Shown in pieces: positions 41,008-48,668 of a stretch of DNA of 64,000 nucleotides. Within the stretch, counting starts at the first letter, position 1. Every line of letters begins with the position of its first letter. Source of the stretch: Chromatiaceae bacterium. GTDB lineage: Bacteria; Pseudomonadota; Gammaproteobacteria; Chromatiales; Chromatiaceae. The stretch covers positions 1 to 64,000 of the forward strand of contig JADKCI010000005.1 of assembly GCA_016714645.1 (NCBI GenBank), read 5' to 3'. The position numbers and the translations under genes are program-made. The notes beneath the pieces are model-generated. The model had not been told where the DNA came from. It ran no database searches and saw only the letters and a program-made list of their open reading frames with translations.

Positions 41008-41155
41008 TGCCTGGATCATGGGGGGGAGGACAATTATCGCGGTTTAATTGTCCGCTGAATTGTCCTAACGTGCCGGGTGACAAGGATATTTTTTCTGCCT
41101 AGCCTATCGCAATGGTTCCGCACAGGGCGGAATCGTCACACTGGGATTTGGCAGC

Positions 41156-41377
41156 ATGGCAACAGTTATATTGAGGCGAGATGAGGTAGAGCGGCGCACC
41201 GGGCTGTCTCGGTCGGCCATCTACGGAAAACTTAAACAAAACCCGAATAAGCCCCATGAATTCGACCCGACCTTTCCTCGGCCCGTAAAACTTGGATCGC
41301 AGGCTGTCGGATGGGTCGAGTCAGAAATTGAGGATTGGATTACCGCGCAGATAGCCAAAACCCGCAAGGCGGCGTAG
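41156..41377 (+). CDS. AlpA-family transcriptional regulator / excisionase
   Basis: A 73-aa MerR/Xis-like winged-helix protein: LRRDEVERRTGLSRSAIYGK is the helix-turn-helix and FPRPVKLGSQAVGWVESEIE is the AlpA signature. AlpA-like proteins activate integrase expression or act in excision. First gene of the replication operon; the primase starts 8 bp later. Confidence 0.88.
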   Translation: MATVILRRDEVERRTGLSRSAIYGKLKQNPNKPHEFDPTFPRPVKLGSQAVGWVESEIEDWITAQIAKTRKAA

Positions 41378-41385
41378 GGGCGGAC

Positions 41386-42243
41386 ATGCGTTATTCAACA
41401 AACACTGCTGATGAACTCCCCTATCTCGCCCGCGACAAGTGGCGCGTAATCCTTCCCGCCCTGGGCATCGCCTCTGAATTTCTCAAAAACCGCCATGGTC
41501 CCTGCCCGGGCTGCGGGGGGCGGGACCGCTACCGGTGGGACGATAAGGCGGGTCGCGGCACCTTCGTTTGCGGCGGCGGGGGAGACACCCTGACCGGCGA
41601 CGGTTTCGACTTGCTTGCCCACGTTTTCGGCTGGAGCAAGCCCGAAACCTTCCGCGCCGTGGCAGAAATCCTGGGAGTGGCGGGCGATGCACAGCCGCCT
41701 GCCAGGAAGCCCCTAGCATCCCATCGTCCGCCGCCCGCTCCCGCTCCACAACGGGATACAGGGGCCTACGCCCGCGCCCTGTGGGGCCGGGTGAACAGGG
41801 AGGGGGCCATCGTCGCGGCGCATCCCTACGCCATCGCCAAGCGGCTTGGCGGGGCCTTTGGAGCCGGTCGGACCCGCGCCTCGGGCCGGCTGATCGGGCA
41901 AGGCGCTGACTGCATCATCGTCCCCGTGCGTAATCCCGATGGGGTTCTGGTGGCGGTGGAGTGCTTGAGCGAGAACCGGGACGCCAACGGCAAGTTTCTC
42001 CGGCAGTCGTTCGGGCCGAAGTCCGGTGGCTGGCTGGTGCTGGGCAACGATCTTGATCCGAACCTGCCCCGCTACGTCGTGGAAGGGTGGGCGACGGGGG
42101 CCAAGATGTTGGAGCACATGGGCGGGAATTGCGCTGTCTACGTCGCATTTGGGGCCGGACGATTGCGGGCGGTAGCTGAGGAAGTCGAACACCGCTGGCC
42201 AGGGAGTGAGGTGATTGTCTGCCGGGAGGCCGCCCATGCCTAA
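41386..42243 (+). CDS. P4-type primase (zinc-binding and Toprim)
   Basis: A 285-aa primase. GPCPGCGGRDRYRWDDKAGR and FVCGGG form the Zn-binding domain of phage P4-alpha-type primases. The C-terminal half has Toprim-like features (LPRYVVEGWATGAKMLEHMG; VYVAFGAGRL). ATG 41386 follows AGGGGCGG; the longer frame overlaps alpA. Its last 8 bp overlap the helicase gene, so both are coupled for replication of the excised element. Confidence 0.85.
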   Translation: MRYSTNTADELPYLARDKWRVILPALGIASEFLKNRHGPCPGCGGRDRYRWDDKAGRGTFVCGGGGDTLTGDGFDLLAHVFGWSKPETFRAVAEILGVAGDAQPPARKPLASHRPPPAPAPQRDTGAYARALWGRVNREGAIVAAHPYAIAKRLGGAFGAGRTRASGRLIGQGADCIIVPVRNPDGVLVAVECLSENRDANGKFLRQSFGPKSGGWLVLGNDLDPNLPRYVVEGWATGAKMLEHMGGNCAVYVAFGAGRLRAVAEEVEHRWPGSEVIVCREAAHA

Positions 42244-43423
42244 AATCGTCACATTTCCGCACGGCCTCTGGGGCAACGATGCTGCCGACTGGCCAGGCAC
42301 GGGACAGGAATGGGCTGAGGCCATGCACCGGGCTGAGGAGCAGGCAAACACGGGGCCGGACCCCGCGCCAGCCGAGGAGGAACCACCCAAGACCCGGTAT
42401 CACCTGATGACCCCGGATGAACTGGGGGCCCTGCCTCGGGCCGGTTATCGTATCAAGGACGTGCTACCCGCCAATGGGGTAGGCGGATTGTATGGAGCGC
42501 CGAAGTCGGGGAAAACGTTTCTGACACTGGACTGCGCCGCCGCCATCACCGAGGGCCGGGACTGGTTCGGCTACCGCACGCGCCCGGCGCCCGTGGTCTA
42601 TGTCGGGCTGGAGGGCGAGGCCGGCCTAGCCCAGCGCTGGGAGGCGTATGACCGCATCAAGGGCCAGACCCGCCAGGCAGAACTGCGCTTTATCACCGCG
42701 CCGTGGTCCATCCTGGCATCGGGGGACCTGGTGGCGCTGGCGGACGCCATTCGGGGGGCCGGCTGCGTGGACGGGGTGACAATTATTGACACCCTGAACG
42801 CCGCATCTCCGGGGGCCGATGAAAACGCCAGTGCGGATATGAGCCGGATCATTGGCGGCGCCAAACGGTTGCAGCGGGAAGTGGGGGGGCTGGTCCTGCT
42901 GATTCATCACTCTGGCAAAGATGCGAGTCGAGGGCTGCGGGGCCATTCCAGCTTGACCGGCGCCGTGGACGTGATTATCGAAGTCTCTCGCGATGAATCG
43001 GGGGACCGGCGCCACTGGCGGGTGGAGCGGGGCAAGGACATCCCGGAATCCGACCCGATTCCCTTCGCCCTATCCGTGGTTGAACTGGGAGCGGATGAGG
43101 ACGGGGATATGTTGACCTCCTGCGTGGTGCAGCCTCGGGAGCGCACCGAGGACGAGGTGAAGCGCACCAAACCGCCATCGGGGGGCAATATGCGCATCGC
43201 CCTTGACGCTATCAGCGTGGCCCTCAAGGCGTCCCATGACTACGCGCAGGAAGGCGCCCCGGACTCGCGGCCCTGCGTGACCTGGGAGCAGGCCATGGAG
43301 GCCGCCGCCGCCCGCATGACCACCGACGACAAGCACCGTCGCCAACGGGCACAGGAAGCGATTACCAGCCTGGTTGCGAAGGGGCATCTCTCCTACCAGA
43401 ACGGTTGGATGTGGCTGCCATGA
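42236..43423 (+). CDS. RepA-like AAA ATPase / replicative helicase
   Basis: A 395-aa ATPase of the RSF1010 RepA/AAA_25 type. GLYGAPKSGKTFLTLDCAAA is Walker A, VTIIDTLNA is Walker B, and LLIHHSGKDASRGLRGHSSL is the sensor region. The C-terminal about 90 residues form a helical region with EDEVKRTKPPSGGN. Together with the primase it forms a replication module. Its stop overlaps the next start (ATGA). Confidence 0.86.
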   Translation: MPKIVTFPHGLWGNDAADWPGTGQEWAEAMHRAEEQANTGPDPAPAEEEPPKTRYHLMTPDELGALPRAGYRIKDVLPANGVGGLYGAPKSGKTFLTLDCAAAITEGRDWFGYRTRPAPVVYVGLEGEAGLAQRWEAYDRIKGQTRQAELRFITAPWSILASGDLVALADAIRGAGCVDGVTIIDTLNAASPGADENASADMSRIIGGAKRLQREVGGLVLLIHHSGKDASRGLRGHSSLTGAVDVIIEVSRDESGDRRHWRVERGKDIPESDPIPFALSVVELGADEDGDMLTSCVVQPRERTEDEVKRTKPPSGGNMRIALDAISVALKASHDYAQEGAPDSRPCVTWEQAMEAAAARMTTDDKHRRQRAQEAITSLVAKGHLSYQNGWMWLP

Positions 43424-43935
43424 CGACACCCCTTCCCCCCCGTTCCCGCTTTTCCCGGTTTCCCGGACCCTATAAAAAGGGTCCGGGAAAACCGGGAAGT
43501 GAGGAAGTGTCCCGGAATTCCCGGAAAAACGGAAAAACGGGAAAACCGGGAAAGCTACCCCTTACCCATCTTGCCCTGGCTGGAGGACCTTCCTCTGTGG
43601 CAGGAACAAAGACGCCTGCCAGGGAGGCAGACAAGGACCCCCTCAAGGTTTGCCCCCAGTGTGAGTGCGCCCATGCGCCCGCGCCTGCCTGCCCCGAGTG
43701 CAGTTTCGAGTACCCCGTCCAACCGCGCGAGATCGCGCAAGTGGACGGGACCTTGGTTGAGGTCCGTCCTGACGACCGACGGTTACAGGCTAAGCGCGAA
43801 CAGGCCGCCTGCCGGACCCTTGATGACCTGAAAGCCCTCGCCGCCGCTCGTGGCTATCGCGCCGCATGGGCCGAAAAGGTTTGGGCCGCCCGGTCCTCGC
43901 GCCCGCGTCTGCATCGAGGGTGGCGAGCCGCGTAA
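43420..43935 (+). CDS. zinc-ribbon protein resembling a helicase C-terminus
   Basis: A 171-aa protein. The first 45 residues are low complexity (Gly/Pro/Lys/Arg/Phe) and are encoded by repeated TTCCCGG/CCGGGAA DNA. Residues about 75-110 contain VCPQCECAHAPAPACPECSF, a four-Cys zinc ribbon, then REIAQVDGTLVEV; the C-terminus has DLKALAAARGYRAAWAEKVW. I recall the last two blocks from C-termini of phage-type DEAD helicases, so this may be a detached accessory domain. Role unknown. Confidence 0.65.
   Translation: MTTPLPPRSRFSRFPGPYKKGPGKPGSEEVSRNSRKNGKTGKPGKLPLTHLALAGGPSSVAGTKTPAREADKDPLKVCPQCECAHAPAPACPECSFEYPVQPREIAQVDGTLVEVRPDDRRLQAKREQAACRTLDDLKALAAARGYRAAWAEKVWAARSSRPRLHRGWRAA
43441..43556. 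repeat. iteron-like cluster of TTCCCGG / CCGGGAA
   Basis: Eight or nine copies of TTCCCGG or its complement in about 115 bp, including a long inverted repeat around 43458-43493 (TTTCCCGGACCC, then GGGTCCGGGAAA). It lies inside the 5' end of the gene after the RepA-like helicase, where an origin of replication could be. Confidence 0.55.
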
Positions 43936-44007
43936 CCTTTCAAAACACCCCGCCCGGCACCGCGACAGGTCGCGGCGGGCGCATTTAACCAACGGAGACA
44001 GTTGACG

Positions 44008-44673
44008 ATGGACATAAACAACAACGACCAAGCCCATGCCGTGCGGGGCCTGTGGTGCGCGCTGCAACGCACGTCGGAACACGGCTTGGTCCCAAAAGCC
44101 GTGCCTGCCGCCCGTCTGGCCGACATCGTCCGACAGGGCGGGGCTGCGGGGTGGCAAATCGAGGATTTACTGATCGACCTGGGAGCGCCGTGGGAGATCA
44201 GCGCACGCTGGCCGGAGATGGCGCGGCTGGCCGAAGCTCCGGTTCAGTGTCTTCGTTGGCGCCCGTCGGGACGCAGCAACAGGGCATCGGGCGTTGACGG
44301 CTTGACCCTGGCCGACCTGGCGGGGTTCGTGATCCGGCTCGAAAGCTGGGGCCTGCCCGTTGACCCTACCGAGTTGGTAGCCGCGATCTTGCCGACGGTC
44401 AAGACGAAGAAGCTGCTGACGGATCGCGAGTTGCGGGCCTACTGGTGGACATCGGAACGCCACCGGCTGCGCGACCTGCTCCGCTTCGCCGCGCCGATCC
44501 CGGAGAAGGATCGTGGAGTTCTGACCCTCCCATCCGGCTATCGCGCCGCCGCCCATGCCGACGGGCTGGTAATTGCCGGTCCGAAGTTCGGCAAACGACG
44601 CTGGGCGGATGCCCTGCTTTCCCTGGATGTTGACAACGCAACAGCGGCAACGGCCGCCAGCACGGGGATCTAA
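44008..44673 (+). CDS. hypothetical protein, 221 aa
   Basis: A soluble protein starting MDINNNDQAHAVRGLWCALQ. GGAGACA upstream supports ATG 44008. The central part (DGLTLADLAGFVIRLESWGL) is helical, and the C-terminal LVIAGPKFGKRRWADALLSL resembles a basic patch. No domain recognised. It ends the replication operon and may be an element-specific replication or stability factor. Confidence 0.65.
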   Translation: MDINNNDQAHAVRGLWCALQRTSEHGLVPKAVPAARLADIVRQGGAAGWQIEDLLIDLGAPWEISARWPEMARLAEAPVQCLRWRPSGRSNRASGVDGLTLADLAGFVIRLESWGLPVDPTELVAAILPTVKTKKLLTDRELRAYWWTSERHRLRDLLRFAAPIPEKDRGVLTLPSGYRAAAHADGLVIAGPKFGKRRWADALLSLDVDNATAATAASTGI

Positions 44674-45331
44674 CGAAATGGCATCGAACACCGAGATCGA
44701 CATTGCAGTCGAGAAGCCCGACATGTCATAAGAAATTCTAATCTTGCCATATAATTTGTTTATTAAAAGCTAACTCCACTTAACAAAACTAAGTAGATTT
44801 TCTATGATCTACTCGAGTGCTTGACGCCATCGACCGGGAGCAGGTGTTGCGGGCCTTTCAGGAACTGCCGCCGGGGATGGGGATTACCACGCTGGCCCTG
44901 GCCTGGCTCTCCCGACTGCCACCGGGGCGAGGCCGCTAGTACCCCGCCACCAGTGGCCCTAAGAGGCCCGTAGGCGCGTCCATCCGGCTGGCCACACGAA
45001 CGGCAAAGCCAAAGCCCAGGGCATAGCCTAACGCCCAGTTGCGTCCTAGTTCGTTGCCTTGCGTCGATTGGGGCAGGGGCCGATTGGAATCGGCGGGACC
45101 CTTCCGCCTTGGCGGCACTTTCCGCACACGATCCAGGGCCAGCGCTGCGGCGCTCTGGTGCGTCTGCCTGGCCCGATCCCGGTCTGCCGGTGCTTGATGG
45201 GGCTCGCCAACTCGCGGTGGCAGGTTTCGCGTTGCCCCTGGCCGTTACGCGCCGTATTCTGGCGTACACTGCGGCGGAGCCAGGTAATCCCCGGCTGTGC
45301 CGATCTGCCAACCAGCCCACGGGTTATCGTC
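44674..45331. other. non-coding region with degenerate duplicated segment
   Basis: 44720-44815 is AT-rich with a hairpin (AGTAGAT / ATCTACT). From about 44811 to 45030 comes a GC-rich segment that is partly repeated at 52005-52165 and 51455-51500. It encodes only fragments, for example TTLALAWLSRLPPGRGR on the + strand and MDAPTGLLGPLVAGY on the - strand. The rest has no gene I can support. Confidence 0.5.
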
Positions 45332-46240
45332 ATGACGGAACCAGACAACCGACCCGGCCAGGACCAGATGGGCCAGGACCAGCAGGACGCCGAACGCTCC
45401 CTGCTGGCCGACCTGCTGGAGCGTTCGCGGCTGTATCGCACCAGCAAGGACTACCTGGACCTGCTGAAGTTCGTCTCCCGGCTGCGCAACTTCGCGCCCT
45501 TCAACGCGATGCTGTTGCAGATTCAGCGGCCTGGGCTGACCTACGCGGCATCGGAATACGATTGGCGGACCCGTTTCAACCGCACCGTCAAGGAGGACGC
45601 CCGCCCCTTGCTGATCCTCTGGCCCTTTGGTCCGGTGGCCTTCGTCTACGACGTGCTGGACACCGAAGGGGACAAGGTGCCGGAGGACGCGGCCCAGACC
45701 TTCCACGCGACCGGCCCCATGGACGAGGCGGCCTTGACGAAGGCGACCGCAGGGCTCGAAAAAATCGGCATCGCTGTCGAGCAGGTTGACCAGGGGGACG
45801 GCTGGGCTGGGGAGATCGAGGCGGTCCGCCGCTCGAAGGACAAGAAGGTGCGCCCGGACTACCGGGTGCGGATCAACCAGAACCACGACGCCACCGTGCG
45901 GTTCGTCACCCTGGTGCATGAGTTGGGACACCTGTTCCTGGGGCACTTGGGGTCGGACAAGCATCTGAGCATCGACCAGCGCCCCAGGCCCGGCCACGCG
46001 GAAGCCGAGCTTGAGGCGGAGTCTCTGGCCTATCTGGTCTGCAAGCGCCGGGGTATCACGTCCAAGTCCGAAAGCTACCTTGCCGATTACGCGAAGGCGA
46101 ACACCACGGTTGAGGGCCTGGACTTCTACCAACTGACCAAGGCGGCGGGCCAGGTAGAAACGGCGCTCGGGATCGCGGCCCATACCCTATTCGAGCCCAA
46201 GGACGAGCGTAACGCTCGCCCGGCGAACTCCCCCCTCTGA
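45332..46240 (+). CDS. ArdC/ImmA-like zinc metalloprotease
   Basis: A 302-aa protein. The N-terminal half (FAPFNAMLLQIQRPGLTYAA, SEYDWRTRFNRT) resembles the DNA-binding ArdC-type antirestriction domain. The C-terminal half has VTLVHELGHLFLGHLG, an ImmA/IrrE HExxH site, and EAELEAESLAYLV with the third zinc ligand. ImmA-like proteases cleave repressors; ArdC-like proteins protect entering DNA. ATG 45332 gives the homologous start; the frame is open further upstream. It is 24 bp before mod. Confidence 0.78.
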   Translation: MTEPDNRPGQDQMGQDQQDAERSLLADLLERSRLYRTSKDYLDLLKFVSRLRNFAPFNAMLLQIQRPGLTYAASEYDWRTRFNRTVKEDARPLLILWPFGPVAFVYDVLDTEGDKVPEDAAQTFHATGPMDEAALTKATAGLEKIGIAVEQVDQGDGWAGEIEAVRRSKDKKVRPDYRVRINQNHDATVRFVTLVHELGHLFLGHLGSDKHLSIDQRPRPGHAEAELEAESLAYLVCKRRGITSKSESYLADYAKANTTVEGLDFYQLTKAAGQVETALGIAAHTLFEPKDERNARPANSPL

Positions 46241-46264
46241 AACCAGACCATCGGAACCCACCTC

Positions 46265-48094
46265 ATGCCGGAACTGTTCTTCAAGGGCAAGGAGTTCGTC
46301 TTTAATCATCACCTGGCGGTGCCCTTCCGCCCCCTGATCCCGGACCCCAATCGCTCCGTCGGCGAATCGGGCGAGCAGGGGCGCCTGGACGGCAACCTGA
46401 TCGTCCACGGCGACAATCTGCACGCCCTCAAGGCGCTCCTGCCCCTCTATGCCGGCAAGGTGGACTGCATCTTCATCGACCCGCCCTACAACACCGGCAA
46501 CGAGGGCTGGTGCTATAACGACAATGTGAACAGTCCGATGATGCGGGACTGGCTGAACAGCAACCCAGTGGGCATTGAGGACGGGCTGAGGCACGACAAG
46601 TGGCTGGCGATGATGTGGCCGCGGTTGCGGTTATTGCATGAGCTATTGTCGGAGAAGGGAAGTTTTTGGATGACATTAGACGACAACGAGGTGCATCGGG
46701 CTCGTTCGATGCTGGATGAGGTCTTCGGCGCAGAGAATTTCGTTGCGACATGCATTTGGCGCAAGAACTACGCTCCCAAGAGCAGCGCACGGCATTTTTC
46801 AGAAGATCACGATTATCTCATCGTCTACGCCAAGGACGCGGCAACGTGGACACCGAACCTTTTGGCCCGTACTGAGGAGCAAAACGCTGCCTATCGGGAT
46901 ACGGGCGACCCGCGTGGGCTGTGGCGACCAAATAACCTTGCCGCCCGAAATTACTACAGCAAAGGCACCTATTCCATCAATTGTCCAGGAGGTCGGACAA
47001 TTCCTGGACCGCCATCTGGCTCATATTGGCGTGTCAGTGAAGACAAGCTTTGGGCGCTGCATCGGGACAACCGAATATGGTGGGGTGAAGATGGAAATAA
47101 TGTACCCGCTCCCAAGATTTATCTGTCAGAAGTGAAGCAAGGTCGGGTGCCTCAGACGTTTTGGGATTGGACCGAAGTCGGTCATACGCAAGACGCCAAG
47201 AAGGCGTTGATCGCGATGCTGAGTTTCAACGCCTCTGAGGATGTGTTCGTCACCCCAAAGCCAGTTCCACTGATCGATCGGGTGCTGGCTCTGGCAGCAA
47301 ATATGGACTCGGTTGTACTTGACTCCTTCGCTGGCGCTGGCACAACCGGCCATGCAGTCTTGAACGCGAACGCCAAGGACGGCGGCAACCGCCGCTTCAT
47401 CCTGGTGGAATGCGAGGACTACGCCGACACCCTGACCGCCGAGCGGGTGCGCCGGGTGATCAAGGGTTATACCTTCCGGGGCACCCAGCGGGAGGAACTG
47501 CACCGGGAGCCGCTGACCTTCACCAGCCTCAAGAAGGCGGATAGGTTGCTGAACCATTTGGAGTCGATCAAGAACCTGGAGGGCCATCGCTTCGACCAGA
47601 TCAAGGCCGTGGTCAAGGACGGCGAACTGATCGTGACCGGCGAACGCCAGGTGACTGAGCGCACTGAGGGCCTGGGGGGCGAGTTCACTTACTGCACCTT
47701 GGGTGAGGCGGTCGAGATGGACAAACTCCTGACCGGCGAGAACCTGCCGGACTTCGAGCAATTGGGGGCGCTCCTGTTCCATATGGCGACCACGCAGGCC
47801 AGGCCGATCGACTTGCAACCTGAAGAGGTCGCGGGGTGCGGCTATCTGGGGGCGTCGTCGGCACAACACCTGTGGCTGATCTATCGCCCGGACCTGGCCT
47901 TTCTCAAGTCGCGCGAGGCCGCCCTGACCCTCTACCGGGCCGAGGCCATCGCCCGCGCCAAGCCGGACAAACCGCACCTGGTTTTCGCCCCGGCCCGGTT
48001 TGTTTCCCAACGGATCTTGGACGAGGCCAAACTCCCGGTGAAGGTGGAGTTTGCCCCCCTGCCCTTTGCACTCTATCGCGTCGAGCGCACCTGA
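46265..48094 (+). CDS. mod: type III restriction-modification methyltransferase
   Basis: A 609-aa beta-class N6-adenine methyltransferase. VDCIFIDPPYNTGNEGW (about residues 67-83) is the catalytic motif IV and VVLDSFAGAGTTGHAVL (about 355) is the SAM motif I, in the order typical of Mod. The target-recognition region between them (nt about 46650-47250) is visibly less GC-rich than both flanks, suggesting domain replacement. Mod with Res methylates and restricts an asymmetric site. Confidence 0.94.
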   Translation: MPELFFKGKEFVFNHHLAVPFRPLIPDPNRSVGESGEQGRLDGNLIVHGDNLHALKALLPLYAGKVDCIFIDPPYNTGNEGWCYNDNVNSPMMRDWLNSNPVGIEDGLRHDKWLAMMWPRLRLLHELLSEKGSFWMTLDDNEVHRARSMLDEVFGAENFVATCIWRKNYAPKSSARHFSEDHDYLIVYAKDAATWTPNLLARTEEQNAAYRDTGDPRGLWRPNNLAARNYYSKGTYSINCPGGRTIPGPPSGSYWRVSEDKLWALHRDNRIWWGEDGNNVPAPKIYLSEVKQGRVPQTFWDWTEVGHTQDAKKALIAMLSFNASEDVFVTPKPVPLIDRVLALAANMDSVVLDSFAGAGTTGHAVLNANAKDGGNRRFILVECEDYADTLTAERVRRVIKGYTFRGTQREELHREPLTFTSLKKADRLLNHLESIKNLEGHRFDQIKAVVKDGELIVTGERQVTERTEGLGGEFTYCTLGEAVEMDKLLTGENLPDFEQLGALLFHMATTQARPIDLQPEEVAGCGYLGASSAQHLWLIYRPDLAFLKSREAALTLYRAEAIARAKPDKPHLVFAPARFVSQRILDEAKLPVKVEFAPLPFALYRVERT

Positions 48095-48106
48095 GGAGGT
48101 CACCCA

Positions 48107-48325
48107 ATGCCCGCTGTCACGCTCAAGGCCCATTACGACGGCCGCGCCATCCAACTGGACGAGCCCTTCACGCTTGCCCCCGACACCCGCCTGCTGGTGA
48201 CTGTCCTGGAGCCGGGTACCGACACCACGCGGGCACTGTGGGCCACCCTTTCCGCCAGGGGCTTGGCCCGCGCCTACGGGGACGACGAACCGGAGTACGG
48301 CCCCGACGATCTGAGGCAACCATGA
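48107..48325 (+). CDS. small antitoxin-like protein
   Basis: A 72-aa protein: TLKAHYDGRAIQLDEPFTLA PDTRLLVTVLE resembles the short beta-rich start of AF2212/DUF104-like antitoxins, followed by a helical acidic tail. It overlaps the next, MazF/PemK-like gene by 4 bp, the usual antitoxin-first order, and lies 12 bp after mod. Family assignment is tentative. Confidence 0.6.
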   Translation: MPAVTLKAHYDGRAIQLDEPFTLAPDTRLLVTVLEPGTDTTRALWATLSARGLARAYGDDEPEYGPDDLRQP

Positions 48326-48666
48326 ACGAGGGTGATGTAGTGCTGTCCCCACTGCCCCAAGCTGACGGTTGGGCGAAGAACCGGCCCTGTGTCGCCCTGC
48401 GGCGGATGCCCGGCTTCGGGGACTGGCTGGTGTGCGGGATCAGTACCCAACTGCGCCAAGAGGTCCCGGGATTCGATGAGGCGGTCCGCCCCGGGGACGC
48501 CGACTTTCCCGCGAGCGGGCTCAAGGCGCCGTCGCTGATCCGCCTGGGATTCCTGGCGGTCCTGCCGGAGGACCGGCTGTTGGGGGCTATTGGTGCCCTG
48601 GCACCGGAGCGCCACCGACGCTTGCTGGGGCGACTGAGTGCCTACCTGACGCAAGAGGCGGGCTGA
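48322..48666 (+). CDS. MazF/PemK-like toxin
   Basis: A 114-aa protein. GDVVLSPLPQADGWAKNRPC VAL matches the N-terminal strand and loop of MazF/PemK endoribonucleases (consensus GD(I/V)V...P...G....RP). The C-terminus ends in RRLLGRLSAYL. Placed between mod and res, 2 bp before res, so all four genes are probably one transcript. Confidence 0.68.
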   Translation: MNEGDVVLSPLPQADGWAKNRPCVALRRMPGFGDWLVCGISTQLRQEVPGFDEAVRPGDADFPASGLKAPSLIRLGFLAVLPEDRLLGAIGALAPERHRRLLGRLSAYLTQEAG

Positions 48667-48668
48667 CC

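Noticed and set aside
43441..43556. Possible CRISPR array
   Set aside because: Repeat units are only 7 bp, in both orientations and without uniform spacers; iteron-like instead. No cas genes.
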